A stretch of DNA of 56,498 nt from Bacillota bacterium (GTDB lineage Bacteria > Bacillota > Clostridia > Peptostreptococcales > Anaerovoracaceae), in contig JAUNFA010000010.1 in NCBI GenBank assembly GCA_030525285.1, positions 1 to 56,498 on the forward strand, written 5' to 3'. Both the position numbers and the translations under genes were made by a program. This document shows positions 25,567-35,231 of the stretch, piece after piece. The stretch's first letter is position 1, and the number at the start of each line of letters is the position of its first letter. The notes beneath the pieces were generated by a model. It saw nothing but the letters and a program-made list of their open reading frames with translations, made no database searches and had not been told where the DNA came from.

Positions 25567-26712
25567 ATGTATAAGAACAAACGTGTAGCTGTGATTCTGG
25601 CAGCAGCAGGTAAAGGAAAACGAATGGGCAGCCAGTTACCTAAACAGTTCCTCGAAATCGGCGGTGTTCCCATATTGGTCAAAACTTTGCAGGTCTTTGA
25701 TAATATGGACGAGGTCGATTACATTTTCGTTGTAACAAACGAGGAATACATGGAGCACTGTAGTGAAATTACAAAGAAGGCGGGAATTAAGAAAATTTCT
25801 TCCATTGTCGCCGGAGGTAAAAAACGTCAGGATTCAGTATATAATGCACTAATGGAAGTGAATCTCAGACATCCGGGTGTGGAATACGTGCTTATACATG
25901 ATGGCGCAAGACCTTACGTTAGTGAGGAAGTAATTCATAATGTTATTGAAGCCACAGCATCAAAGGGTGCCGCAGTCGCATGTGTTGCACTTAAGAACAG
26001 TATAAGGAGAAACGGCATTGAGGGCAGTTCAAGCATGAAAAGGTCCGAGTTCGTTTCAGTTCAGACGCCGCAGGGATTCAAGAAAGCTGAACTCATCAGG
26101 TCATACGAAGCGGCAATGGAATCCGGTTACTATGGTACCGATGATGCTGAACTTGTAGAAAGGGCAGGATATAACATAGAGCTTGTTCAGGGTGATTACC
26201 AGAACATCAAAATAACAACAAAGGAAGATTTGCCAATGGAGAATCGAGTAGGAACAGGATACGACGTACATGCTTTTGCAAGTGGAAGAAAGCTTATACT
26301 GGGAGGAGTAGAAATACCTTTTGACAGAGGGCTTGAGGGTCACTCCGATGCGGACGTGTTGGTGCATGCGATAATGGATGCACTTATTGGCGCCGCCGGC
26401 AAGGGAGATATCGGAAGACATTTCCCGGATACTGATGAATCCTACAAGGGAATAAGCTCCATTGTACTGCTCGCGAAGGTAAAAGGAATGCTAGATGAAG
26501 GTCTCTTCAAAATAGCAAATATCGATGCAACAGTCATTGCTCAGAAACCCAAAATCGCACCTTTTATTGACGAGATGATTCAAAATTTGGCGACGATTCT
26601 TGAGATGGAAGAATCAAGAATAAACATAAAGGGAACAACCACAGAAAAATTGGGGTTCACGGGTAGAGAGGAAGGCATAGCAGCTCAGGCTGTGTGCTCT
26701 ATATACAGGTAA
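25567..26712 (+). CDS. ispDF: Bifunctional IspD/IspF of the MEP isoprenoid pathway
   Basis: The 381-aa fusion catalyses two MEP-pathway steps. Residues about 1-225 are IspD (CTP:methylerythritol-4-phosphate cytidylyltransferase), with [25 protein letters not shown] and SVQTPQGF. Residues about 226-381 are IspF (cyclodiphosphate synthase), with [29 protein letters not shown] and [13 protein letters not shown]. The metal ligands Asp-x-His and His of IspF are present. Fused IspDF occurs in many bacteria. ATG 25567 follows AAGGAGG. It sits 21 bases after yacL and 14 before proS. Confidence 0.95.
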   Translation: MYKNKRVAVILAAAGKGKRMGSQLPKQFLEIGGVPILVKTLQVFDNMDEVDYIFVVTNEEYMEHCSEITKKAGIKKISSIVAGGKKRQDSVYNALMEVNLRHPGVEYVLIHDGARPYVSEEVIHNVIEATASKGAAVACVALKNSIRRNGIEGSSSMKRSEFVSVQTPQGFKKAELIRSYEAAMESGYYGTDDAELVERAGYNIELVQGDYQNIKITTKEDLPMENRVGTGYDVHAFASGRKLILGGVEIPFDRGLEGHSDADVLVHAIMDALIGAAGKGDIGRHFPDTDESYKGISSIVLLAKVKGMLDEGLFKIANIDATVIAQKPKIAPFIDEMIQNLATILEMEESRINIKGTTTEKLGFTGREEGIAAQAVCSIYR

Positions 26713-26726
26713 GGAGAAGCAGTTAA

Positions 26727-28487
26727 ATGAAATTATCAAAAATGCATTTTAAAACTCTCAGAGAAGTGCCTAAGGAAGCTGAGATTCCAAGTCACATTCT
26801 TCTGTTAAGATCGGGAATGATTAAGAAAACAGCAGCAGGAATCTACAGCTATATGCCCTTCGGATGGAGAACAGTAAGAAAAATCGAGAACATTGTAAGA
26901 GAAGAAATGGATGCCAAAGGCTGTCAGGAAATCAGAACTTCAGTGCTCCAGCCGGGAGAACTGTGGGAAGAATCGGGCAGATGGAGTGCATACGGTCCTG
27001 AAATGTGGAGAATCAACGACAGAAACAGCAGAGAATTCTGTCTGGGACCTACAGCAGAGGAAGTGTTCACCGATATTATAAGAGGTGATGTTACTTCATA
27101 TAAACAGCTTCCTCTCAGCATATATCAGATCTCAAACAAGTTCCGCGATGAAGCAAGACCTCGTTTCGGTATGATGAGATCAAGAGACTTCATCATGAAG
27201 GACAACTATTCTTTTGACAGAGATGAAGCAGGTCTCGATGAGAGCTACGATGAAATGTATGATGCTTATACTAATGTATTCACAAGATGCGGACTCACAT
27301 TCAGACCGGTTGAGGCTGATACAGGTGCAATCGGAGGCAGTAATTCCCACGAATTCACAGCCCTTTGCGAGTACGGTGAAAGTGAAATAGTATATTGTGA
27401 TGACTGTGACCTGGCCGCAACAGTTGAAAAGGCCGAGTGCGTAGATGCTCCGGCTCAGGATGATGTAGAGATGCTCCCACTTGAGAAGGTTAATACTCCG
27501 GGAACAAAGACTATTGAAGATGTTGCGACGTTCCTCCAAATACCTAAGGAACAGACAATCAAGGCACTTCTTTTCGTTACTTATGATGAAGAAGGCAACG
27601 AAGACGGCTACGTTGCAGCATTTGTAAGAGGTGACAGAGAACTTAACATGACTAAGCTTGTAAATGCTCTGGATGTACACGAATATGCCATTGAATTTGC
27701 AGACGAGGAAAAAATGTCAGCTGTAACAGGATGTGTCGGAGGATTCACAGGACCTATGGGACTTCACGACTGCAGGATTGTAGTGGACAGTGAATTGCCT
27801 GGACTTAAGAATCTTTGTGCTGGAGCATGCGATGAAGATTATCACTACATCAATATGAACTACGGCAGAGATTATGAAGGTGATATGGTCGTTGATATCA
27901 AAACTCTCAAAGAAGGCGACAAGTGTCCTGTTTGCGGAGGTACTGTGAGACAGGCGAGAGGTGTTGAAGTAGGGCAGATTTTCAAGCTGGGAACAAAATA
28001 TTCAGAACCTATGGGATGCACTTACAAGGATGAGAATCAGAAGGATCATCCGATTGTAATGGGCTGCTACGGTATTGGAATTTCAAGAACTTTCCAGGCC
28101 ATTATAGATATGCCTCAGAATCATGACGATAACGGTATTATCTGGCCTATGTCAGTAGCACCTTATCACGTCATTATCACAATAGTAAAGGCCGGCGATG
28201 AGGTTCAGGAAAGAGTTGCAGATGAAATTGCGAAAGCTCTCGAAAAGGCAGGTGTTGAGGTTCTTGTCGACGATCGTAAGGAAAGACCGGGCGTTAAGTT
28301 CAAGGATGCAGACCTTATCGGTATTCCTGTTGCAATAACAGTAGGAAGAGGTGCTGCAGAAGGCAAGGTTGAATACAAACTCAGAGCAGAAAGCGACAAG
28401 GCAGAACTCGGTGTTGCAGAGGCAATAGAAGCTGCAATAAACAAAGTCAACGCAGAGAAAGACGGCAGACATTTTTTTAATAAGTAG
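26727..28487 (+). CDS. proS: Prolyl-tRNA synthetase (bacterial type, with editing insertion)
   Basis: The 586-aa class II synthetase charges tRNA-Pro in the cytoplasm. It has the N-terminal catalytic core (LLRSGMIKKTAAGIYSYMP; RPRFGMMRSRDFIMKD; LGPTAEE), an inserted editing domain (about residues 220-400) characteristic of the long bacterial ProS, the third class II motif (CYGIGISRTFQAI) and the C-terminal anticodon-binding domain (VEVLVDDRKERPGVKF). Length is typical. ATG 26727 follows AAGGAGAAG. Confidence 0.97.
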   Translation: MKLSKMHFKTLREVPKEAEIPSHILLLRSGMIKKTAAGIYSYMPFGWRTVRKIENIVREEMDAKGCQEIRTSVLQPGELWEESGRWSAYGPEMWRINDRNSREFCLGPTAEEVFTDIIRGDVTSYKQLPLSIYQISNKFRDEARPRFGMMRSRDFIMKDNYSFDRDEAGLDESYDEMYDAYTNVFTRCGLTFRPVEADTGAIGGSNSHEFTALCEYGESEIVYCDDCDLAATVEKAECVDAPAQDDVEMLPLEKVNTPGTKTIEDVATFLQIPKEQTIKALLFVTYDEEGNEDGYVAAFVRGDRELNMTKLVNALDVHEYAIEFADEEKMSAVTGCVGGFTGPMGLHDCRIVVDSELPGLKNLCAGACDEDYHYINMNYGRDYEGDMVVDIKTLKEGDKCPVCGGTVRQARGVEVGQIFKLGTKYSEPMGCTYKDENQKDHPIVMGCYGIGISRTFQAIIDMPQNHDDNGIIWPMSVAPYHVIITIVKAGDEVQERVADEIAKALEKAGVEVLVDDRKERPGVKFKDADLIGIPVAITVGRGAAEGKVEYKLRAESDKAELGVAEAIEAAINKVNAEKDGRHFFNK

Positions 28488-28505
28488 GAGGACGGTGAAA
28501 TAAAC

Positions 28506-28988
28506 ATGATTAAAGTAATTATCGAAATGGAAAACGGCGATGTAATGAAAGGAGAACTCTATCCTGAAATCGCACCTAAGACAGTAGAAAACTTCGTAAA
28601 GCTTGCAAAAGACGGATTTTATGATGGTCTCATCTTCCACAGAGTAATTCCGGGATTTATGATTCAGGGCGGATGTCCTAAGGGAAACGGAACAGGCGGT
28701 CCGGGATGGACTATTGAAGGCGAATTTACAAAGAACGGATTCGAGAACAATCTGAAGCACGAAAGAGGTGTGCTTTCAATGGCAAGAGCAATGAGTCCTA
28801 ATTCAGGTGGATCACAGTTTTTCATTATGCACGCTGATTATCCGTACCTTGATGGGGACTACGCTGCTTTCGGAAGAATTACAGAGGGTCTGGATGTAGT
28901 GGACAAAATCGCAGAAACTCCTACAGGATTCCAGGATAAACCTAAGACTCCACAGGTGATGAAGTCAGTTACAATTGTTGAGGAATAA
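28506..28988 (+). CDS. Cyclophilin-type peptidyl-prolyl isomerase
   Basis: The 160-aa single-domain cyclophilin has no signal peptide, so it assists protein folding in the cytoplasm by cis-trans isomerisation of Xaa-Pro bonds. Key motifs are FHRVIPGFMIQGG (catalytic Arg), GTGGPGW, SGGSQFFIM and DGDYAAFGRI. It follows proS by 18 bases with AGGAGG upstream. Confidence 0.93.
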   Translation: MIKVIIEMENGDVMKGELYPEIAPKTVENFVKLAKDGFYDGLIFHRVIPGFMIQGGCPKGNGTGGPGWTIEGEFTKNGFENNLKHERGVLSMARAMSPNSGGSQFFIMHADYPYLDGDYAAFGRITEGLDVVDKIAETPTGFQDKPKTPQVMKSVTIVEE

Positions 28989-29012
28989 TCAGCATATTCA
29001 GGAGGTTATCAG

Positions 29013-29738
29013 TTGAGAAACAAATCACAGATCAATCCGATATTTTTGCTGATGATTGTGGTGCTTGTTTTCAGTTCCTACAGAGCGGGAGCATATTCAA
29101 GCCCTCATGACTGGCTACTGTACAAGATACTTGTGTTGCCAGGAATTATCATCGGACTTTCTTTTCATGAATTTGCTCATGCATGGACAGCGTGGAAGCT
29201 TCATGATCCGACTCCCAAGATGCAGGGAAGGGTAACGATAAACCCTATCGCCCATGTCGACTGGCTTGGATTCGCTGCACTACTGTTTTGCGGATTCGGA
29301 TGGGGACAGCCCGTTGAAATCAATCCGAATAATTTCAGAAAAAGAAGACGTGACGAATTTATTGTGTCAATAGCCGGAGTGACCATGAATCTGATTGTTG
29401 CTCTGATTTTCGCTGTAATTGCCAGAGTAATTCTCAGTGTCGTGGGAGTGACAGGTATTGCTGAAGGATTGGGAAGTATTTTGTGGCAGATGGTAATGGG
29501 CGTTATAACAATAAATCTGGTTCTTATGATATTTAACCTGATTCCGGTACCGCCTCTTGACGGCTTTTCAATAATCGGAGAAATTTTCAATCTGAAGACC
29601 ACCGATCTTTACTGGAATGTGTACAATTACGGCAACCTGATTCTTTTCGCATTGATTATTTTTAACATTACGGACATGATAATCAGCCCATGTGTCAATG
29701 CATTGATGACGCTTATTACTAACGTGATTATCTGTTAG
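29013..29738 (+). CDS. M50-family site-2-protease-like membrane peptidase
   Basis: This 241-aa protein is an intramembrane zinc metalloprotease of the short YwhC/Rv-type M50 group. The zinc motif HEFAH is at 52-56 (GLSFHEFAHAW) and the third ligand region is LIPVPPLDGF. About five to six hydrophobic segments surround these. TTG 29013 is taken as start because AGGAGG lies seven bases upstream and no ATG fits. Substrates are unknown. It is the fifth gene of the operon. Confidence 0.9.
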   Translation: MRNKSQINPIFLLMIVVLVFSSYRAGAYSSPHDWLLYKILVLPGIIIGLSFHEFAHAWTAWKLHDPTPKMQGRVTINPIAHVDWLGFAALLFCGFGWGQPVEINPNNFRKRRRDEFIVSIAGVTMNLIVALIFAVIARVILSVVGVTGIAEGLGSILWQMVMGVITINLVLMIFNLIPVPPLDGFSIIGEIFNLKTTDLYWNVYNYGNLILFALIIFNITDMIISPCVNALMTLITNVIIC

Positions 29739-29746
29739 GGGTGAAA

Positions 29747-31960
29747 ATGACAGAACTACTGAATAAATTAAATGATAAACAGCGTGAGGCGGCAATGTGC
29801 ATTGAGGGCCCGCTGCTAATCCTTGCAGGAGCGGGAAGCGGCAAAACCAGCACAATGACACATCGCATTGCCTATATGATACAGGAGAAAGGAATTAACC
29901 CATATAATATTCTGGCAGTTACATTTACCAATAAAGCTGCCGGAGAAATGCGCGATCGAGTTGAGGCCCTTGTAGGAGAGGGCCTTAATTCGTGGATTCT
30001 TACTTTTCACTCGGCATGTCTGAGAATACTAAGGAGAGACGCTGAATATATCGGGTACGGCAAAGATTTTACCGTATATGATCCTTCTGATCAGAAGACA
30101 TTGATAAAAAACATTCTCAAGGAGCTGAATATAGATACTAAGAAATTTCCGGTAAATATGTTTCTGGGTGCAATCAGCAAATGTAAAGAACAGAAGCTGA
30201 GCCCGCGGGCCTATCTACTTGAATACGGGTCGGATTACAAGACGGAACACATAGCTAAGGTATATGAGAAATATCAGCATGAACTCGTCAAGAACAATGC
30301 TATGGATTTTGATGATCTTTTGTGGAATGGCGTCAGACTTCTGGAACAGGAACCAAGAGTTCGTGAATACTATCAGAATAGATTCCGCTACATAATGGTA
30401 GACGAGTATCAGGATACCAATCGCCTGCAATATGAACTGGTGCACATGCTTTCCATGGAACATAAAAATCTGTGCGTAGTAGGTGATGATGATCAGTGCA
30501 TCTATCAGTGGCGAGGAGCAGATATCAGAAATATTCTCGATTTCGAGAAGGATTACCCTGGCGCCAAGGTGGTGAAGCTTGAGCAGAATTATAGGTCGAC
30601 GGCGAATATTCTTGATGCGGCACACTCAATAATTAGGAACAATTCGGGAAGAAAGAGCAAGAAGCTTTGGACAGGACGGGAAGCCGGAAACAAAATTGTC
30701 TATAGAAGAGCGGATGATGAGAGAGATGAAGCAGCTTTTATAGCTTCGGAAATAAACAGACTTAAGGGTCCGGGCAGAAGGTACAGTGATTTTGCAATTC
30801 TATACAGAACAAATGCACAGTCAAGAACCTTTGAAGAGGCATTGTCGAGAAGGGACATTCCTTATAGAGTGCTGGGTGGACTCAGATATTATGATAGAAA
30901 AGAAATCAAGGATATGCTCTGCTACATGAGGCTGGTGCAAAATAAGGCAGATGATCTGGCTCTTGTGAGAATCATCAATGAGCCTAAGCGCGGCATTGGA
31001 AGCAAGACTGTAGAGAAGATGGCTACCCTTGCAATGGTTAGAAACGACAGCATTTTCAACACACTTGCGGATAGTGATGTTTCGGGATCATTTTCGGGTA
31101 AGGTGGCTCGGAGCATTAAAGAATTCACGGAGTTCATATCAGATATCCATAACGAGAAGGACAAGATGAAGGTATCTGACATTTATGATGCGGTTCTGAT
31201 AAAATCGGGATATATGGCAGCATTGTCAGATCAGAATACTATTGAAGCGGAGTCACGACTTGAAAACCTTATGGAATTCAAATCGGTAATATACGATTAT
31301 GAAAAAGATAATCCGAATATTACTTTGGCTGAATTTCTGGAGAGCGTAGCACTTCTTGCAGAGGTGGATAATCACAATCCGGACGAAGACGCGGTAGTTC
31401 TCATGACACTGCACAGTGCTAAGGGGCTGGAATTTCCTTTCGTATTCATGCCTGGCATGGAGGATGGTCTCTTCCCGGGATGGAGGTCCCTTGATACACC
31501 GGACGGTGTGGAAGAAGAGCGAAGACTGTGCTATGTAGGAATCACGAGGGCTAAGGAACGTCTATGGCTTACGAGTGCACAGGTGCGTACTATGTTCGGT
31601 AAAACGGATTTCACCAGAGAAAGCATGTTTATGCGTGAGATAGACAAGAAGCTTCTTGACGGAGACGGTGTATACGAGAAAAAGGCTGAAAAGAACAATG
31701 CTCTTTTCAGAGACGGAGCTTCTTCACCGGTACCGCCGCCAAAACCTTTCCAGATGTATGACAGGTTTAAAGCGGCCCAGCGAAGTACCCAAAACAAGGT
31801 GGACAGTATGAAGGGCGTGTTTAAACCGGGTGATGCGGTAAGCCATGATAAGTTCGGACGTGGAATCGTACTTGAAACTACAGATAAAACGGTAACCGTT
31901 GATTTTGATGGAGACCGTAAGAAGCTGGCACTTGGATTTGCTCCAATGCACAAGCTTTAG
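29747..31960 (+). CDS. pcrA: ATP-dependent DNA helicase PcrA/UvrD
   Basis: The 737-aa superfamily 1A helicase has Walker A AGAGSGKT (27-34), motif Ia AVTFTNKAA, motif II VDEYQDTN, motif III VGDDDQCIYQWRGAD, motif IV LEQNYRS, motif V MTLHSAKGLEF and motif VI CYVGITRAKERL. It unwinds DNA 3'-5' in repair and in plasmid replication. The C-terminus ends in a Tudor-like segment (VSHDKFGRGIVLETTDKTV) typical of PcrA. ATG 29747 is preferred to GTG 29741 because AGGGG sits just upstream. It lies next to ligA, as in many Firmicutes. Confidence 0.96.
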   Translation: MTELLNKLNDKQREAAMCIEGPLLILAGAGSGKTSTMTHRIAYMIQEKGINPYNILAVTFTNKAAGEMRDRVEALVGEGLNSWILTFHSACLRILRRDAEYIGYGKDFTVYDPSDQKTLIKNILKELNIDTKKFPVNMFLGAISKCKEQKLSPRAYLLEYGSDYKTEHIAKVYEKYQHELVKNNAMDFDDLLWNGVRLLEQEPRVREYYQNRFRYIMVDEYQDTNRLQYELVHMLSMEHKNLCVVGDDDQCIYQWRGADIRNILDFEKDYPGAKVVKLEQNYRSTANILDAAHSIIRNNSGRKSKKLWTGREAGNKIVYRRADDERDEAAFIASEINRLKGPGRRYSDFAILYRTNAQSRTFEEALSRRDIPYRVLGGLRYYDRKEIKDMLCYMRLVQNKADDLALVRIINEPKRGIGSKTVEKMATLAMVRNDSIFNTLADSDVSGSFSGKVARSIKEFTEFISDIHNEKDKMKVSDIYDAVLIKSGYMAALSDQNTIEAESRLENLMEFKSVIYDYEKDNPNITLAEFLESVALLAEVDNHNPDEDAVVLMTLHSAKGLEFPFVFMPGMEDGLFPGWRSLDTPDGVEEERRLCYVGITRAKERLWLTSAQVRTMFGKTDFTRESMFMREIDKKLLDGDGVYEKKAEKNNALFRDGASSPVPPPKPFQMYDRFKAAQRSTQNKVDSMKGVFKPGDAVSHDKFGRGIVLETTDKTVTVDFDGDRKKLALGFAPMHKL

Positions 31961-31971
31961 AGAGGAAAAAG

Positions 31972-33924
31972 ATGAAAGATGTTCGCAAACTGATGGCAGA
32001 AAGGGTGGCTCTTTTGAACGAGGCTGCCAAGGTGTATTATCAGGAAGAGGGAGAAATAATATCCAATCAGGAATATGACAGGCTTTATGATGAACTGGTT
32101 CAGTGGGAGAAGGAATCTGGTGTAATACTGTCCGGCAGTCCTACAGTTAATGTGGGATATCAGGTTATAAGCAACCTTCCCAAGGAGAATCATCCATCAC
32201 CTATGCTGTCTCTTGATAAGACCAAGGAGCCTGAAGCTCTAAGGGAATGGCTGAGAGATAAGGAGGGCCTTTTGTCCTGGAAGCTGGATGGTCTTACCAT
32301 TGTACTCACTTATGAAGATGGTGAGCTTGTCAAGGCAGTAACAAGAGGTGATGGCATTACAGGTGAGGTTATTACCAACAATGCCAGAGTTTTTGAGAAC
32401 ATCCCACTGACAATACCATCAAAAGAGACCCTCGTAGTGCGAGGGGAAGCAGTTATTACTTATGATGATTTCAAAAGAATCAACGAGACTGTTCCTGAAG
32501 CTGAGGCAAAATACAAGAATCCGCGAAACCTTTGTTCCGGTACAGTAAGACAGCTTAACAATGAAATTACCGCAGAAAGACATGTGAGGTTTTATGGATT
32601 CTCTGTGGCAGCAGGAGCAGAGGATGAACATTATCGGCATGAGCAACTGGAATATATTAATTCTCTGGGCTTTGAAACTGTAGAATATGTCAGAGTAACA
32701 AGAGATAACATACTGGATGAAATCAGGCGTTATGAAGATAAGGTGCAGGATTATTACCTGCCTTCTGATGGTCTGGTTCTTCTGTATGACGATATTGAAT
32801 ACGGTAAATCTTTGGGACAGACAGCTAAGTTCCCGAGGGACTCTATAGCTTTCAAGTGGCGTGACGAACTTAAGGAAACGACACTTACAGAAATCATATG
32901 GAGTCCATCCAGGACAGGGCTGATAAATCCTATAGCTGTATTTGAACCTGTTGAGCTGGAAGGAACTACGGTGAGCAGGGCGTCTGTTCACAATGTGAGC
33001 ATTCTCAAGCAGATGAAGCTGGGTGCAGGTGACAGGATTACAGTTTATAAGGCGAATATGATTATTCCGCAGATTGCAGAAAATCTTACCGCCAGTGGGA
33101 ATATTAATATTCCGGACAGATGTCCTGTGTGCGGTGGTGAAGCGGTACTCCGCAATGACAACGGAATTGAGACTCTTGTCTGCATTAATGAAGAGTGTCC
33201 GGCAAAAAAAATCAAAAGTTTTGCACATTTTGTAAGTCGAAATGCAATGAATATAGACGGACTTTCCGAGGCAACTTTAGAAAAACTCGTAGACGCAGGT
33301 ATGGTACATGAACCTGCAGACCTTTTCAAACTGGAAAGATATGAAAACGAAATCGTAGCCATGGAAGGCTTCGGAAGAAAGTCATATGAGAAGCTTGTTT
33401 CAGCGGCAGAAAAGGCCGCAGATACAACTCCTGACAGGGTGCTGAACAGTCTGGGCATTCCGGGAATAGGTGCTGCCAATGCCAAGGTAATTGCTCATGC
33501 CTGTGAGAACAAGTGGAGCAGGATAAGAAACATTACTGAGACAGAGCTGATGAGCATAGACGGCGTAGGTGAAGTTCTGGCTAGGGGATATGTGGCATAT
33601 TTCGCAGATTCTGTCAACAGGGAGAGGGTGGATCACCTTGAACAGGTGCTCCGGATTAATGAGGATTTTGCCGATAATCTGGATGGAACACTTACGGGAA
33701 TTATCTTTGTCATTACTGGCAAACTGAATCATTTTGATAATAGAGATAAGCTTAAGGAAACTATCGAAAAAGCAGGTGGCAAGACGGCAGGAAGTGTATC
33801 TGCCAAAACAGGTTACCTTATTAATAATGATATTAATTCAAATTCAGGCAAGAACAAAAAAGCAAAGGAACTGGGCATTCCTATTATTACAGAGGAGCAG
33901 TTTCTTGAACTTCTGAGAGGATAA
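31972..33924 (+). CDS. ligA: NAD-dependent DNA ligase
   Basis: The 650-aa protein seals DNA nicks with NAD+. It shows the Ia domain (ISNQEYDRLYDEL), the adenylation Lys104 in W-K-L-D-G, VVRGE, LPSDGLVL and the OB-fold. It then has a four-Cys zinc finger (CPVCGG ... CINEECPAKK), helix-hairpin-helix repeats (GIPGIGAANAKVI; IDGVGEVLA) and a C-terminal BRCT domain (about 575-650). It is slightly shorter than the usual 665-675 aa but complete. ATG 31972 follows AGAGGAAA. Confidence 0.96.
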   Translation: MKDVRKLMAERVALLNEAAKVYYQEEGEIISNQEYDRLYDELVQWEKESGVILSGSPTVNVGYQVISNLPKENHPSPMLSLDKTKEPEALREWLRDKEGLLSWKLDGLTIVLTYEDGELVKAVTRGDGITGEVITNNARVFENIPLTIPSKETLVVRGEAVITYDDFKRINETVPEAEAKYKNPRNLCSGTVRQLNNEITAERHVRFYGFSVAAGAEDEHYRHEQLEYINSLGFETVEYVRVTRDNILDEIRRYEDKVQDYYLPSDGLVLLYDDIEYGKSLGQTAKFPRDSIAFKWRDELKETTLTEIIWSPSRTGLINPIAVFEPVELEGTTVSRASVHNVSILKQMKLGAGDRITVYKANMIIPQIAENLTASGNINIPDRCPVCGGEAVLRNDNGIETLVCINEECPAKKIKSFAHFVSRNAMNIDGLSEATLEKLVDAGMVHEPADLFKLERYENEIVAMEGFGRKSYEKLVSAAEKAADTTPDRVLNSLGIPGIGAANAKVIAHACENKWSRIRNITETELMSIDGVGEVLARGYVAYFADSVNRERVDHLEQVLRINEDFADNLDGTLTGIIFVITGKLNHFDNRDKLKETIEKAGGKTAGSVSAKTGYLINNDINSNSGKNKKAKELGIPIITEEQFLELLRG

Positions 33925-33927
33925 ATT

Positions 33928-34932
33928 ATGCTGAAGACAGGAAAACTTGACAGCGATTTGCTTAAATCACTCGTCTTTGAAAAGATAAAATACAGGAATG
34001 AAGATGTTAAGGTTCGACCTGGCATTGGAGAGGATTGTGCGGTTGTATCCTACGGTGATTATGACTGTATAATGTCAACAGATCCTATTACCGCAGCGGC
34101 AAGTGAGGTTGGCAGACTGGCAATTCACATTACATGCAACGATATTGCATCAAACGGTGTACAGCCGCTGGGCATTCTTTTGGCGGTGATGCTGCCGGAG
34201 GGTACAACAGAAGAAGATGTGGCTGAAATTATGAGTCAGGCAGCAGATACAGCGACCGAGGTGGGAGTTGAAATAATAGGAGGACATACGGAGATAACGC
34301 CTGCTGTTAATCAACCTGTAATAGTATCCACAGCAATTGGCAAAGCCTTGGCAGATACGTCTCAGACAGGAGATTCGCTTGCAGAGGGTGATGTTATAAT
34401 GATTACCAAGTCGGTGGGCCTTGAAGGCACAGGAATCATAGCAGGAGACTATGCTGAGGAGCTTGAGGGAGTTCTTAGCCGTGAAGAAATGGACAATGCC
34501 CTTTCTTTTTTTGATAAGGTTAGTGTTGTAAAAGAGGGTGTCTGTGCAGGTAAAGTAGGTACCCACGGGATGCACGACATTACCGAAGGAGGCATTTTGG
34601 GAGCAGTTTGGGAAATGTGCCAGATTGCAGGTGTCGGAGCAGAAATAGATTGTGATGCGATACCGATGGAAAAGGAAACCGATAAGGTATGCAGGCATTT
34701 CGGGATAGATCCGCTGAGACTGATCTCAAGCGGTTCAATGGTAATAATGGTGCCTGAGGGAAAGGTTGAGGCCATGAAATCAGCCATGTCGGAGATTAAT
34801 GTGGATATATCGCCTATAGGCATTATAAGAAATAGGGATTTCGGAATTATGATGAAGGTAGGCGGTAATATTCGAACTGTTCAACCACCAGATACGGACG
34901 AATTGTACAAAGTCATATGTAAAGAACATTAG
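33928..34932 (+). CDS. PurM/HypE/ThiL-superfamily ATP-binding protein
   Basis: The 334-aa protein belongs to the AIR synthase (PurM) superfamily. The N-terminal half has GIGEDCAVV, MSTDPITA, HITCNDIASNG, LPEGTTEEDV and GGHTEITP; the C-terminal half has HDITEGGILGAVWEMC and SGSMVIMVPEG. These resemble HypE, which makes the cyanide ligand of [NiFe] hydrogenases. True HypE ends in a terminal Cys (PRIC); this one ends V-I-C-K-E-H, so the Cys is not terminal and HypE function is doubtful. No hyp genes are in the window. It begins 3 bases after ligA and ends the eight-gene operon. The substrate is unknown. Confidence 0.8.
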   Translation: MLKTGKLDSDLLKSLVFEKIKYRNEDVKVRPGIGEDCAVVSYGDYDCIMSTDPITAAASEVGRLAIHITCNDIASNGVQPLGILLAVMLPEGTTEEDVAEIMSQAADTATEVGVEIIGGHTEITPAVNQPVIVSTAIGKALADTSQTGDSLAEGDVIMITKSVGLEGTGIIAGDYAEELEGVLSREEMDNALSFFDKVSVVKEGVCAGKVGTHGMHDITEGGILGAVWEMCQIAGVGAEIDCDAIPMEKETDKVCRHFGIDPLRLISSGSMVIMVPEGKVEAMKSAMSEINVDISPIGIIRNRDFGIMMKVGGNIRTVQPPDTDELYKVICKEH

Positions 34933-34988
34933 AATTAGAATTCGTCAGCAATAATTACAGTACTTTTGCCACTACTGTGATTTTATTG

Positions 34989-34997
34989 TGTTATAAT
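34989..34997 (+). promoter_or_regulatory. Extended -10 promoter of SRP RNA - dnaX operon
   Basis: TGTTATAAT (34989-34997) is a perfect TGnTATAAT element seven bases before the expected SRP RNA start. TTGCCA at 34966-34971 is a -35 candidate but is spaced 20 bases away. Confidence 0.65.
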
Positions 34998-35002
34998 AAA
35001 TA

Positions 35003-35219
35003 AAGCCGTTGGGCTCTTGACTGAGAGAGCCACGGCGACTATAATCATAGGGTATAAATTTGCCCTTTGATGGCTCTGCTTGCATGGTTTGGGTCCTGCG
35101 CAATAGGACGCCGCGAACCTTGTCAGGTCCGGAAGGAAGCAGCAATAAGTGGAAGCTCTTATGTGCCGCAGATTCGCCTTCTCCAACGCCTGCGGAGCTT
35201 TCAAAGGGCAATTTGTATG
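35003..35219 (+). ncRNA. ffs: Signal recognition particle RNA (long Firmicutes type)
   Basis: The conserved apical loop GTCAGGTCCGGAAGGAAGCAGCA starts near 35118. The long helix 5 is closed by AAATTTGCCCTTTGA (about 35054-35068) with TCAAAGGGCAATTT (about 35201-35214). Upstream, GCCGTTGGGCTC...GAGCCACGGC folds as the Alu domain of the long Bacillus-type RNA. It forms the SRP with Ffh to target membrane proteins. Ends are approximate by a few bases. It lies directly upstream of dnaX, as in other Firmicutes. Confidence 0.95.
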
Positions 35220-35231
35220 TGGAGGTAATAA

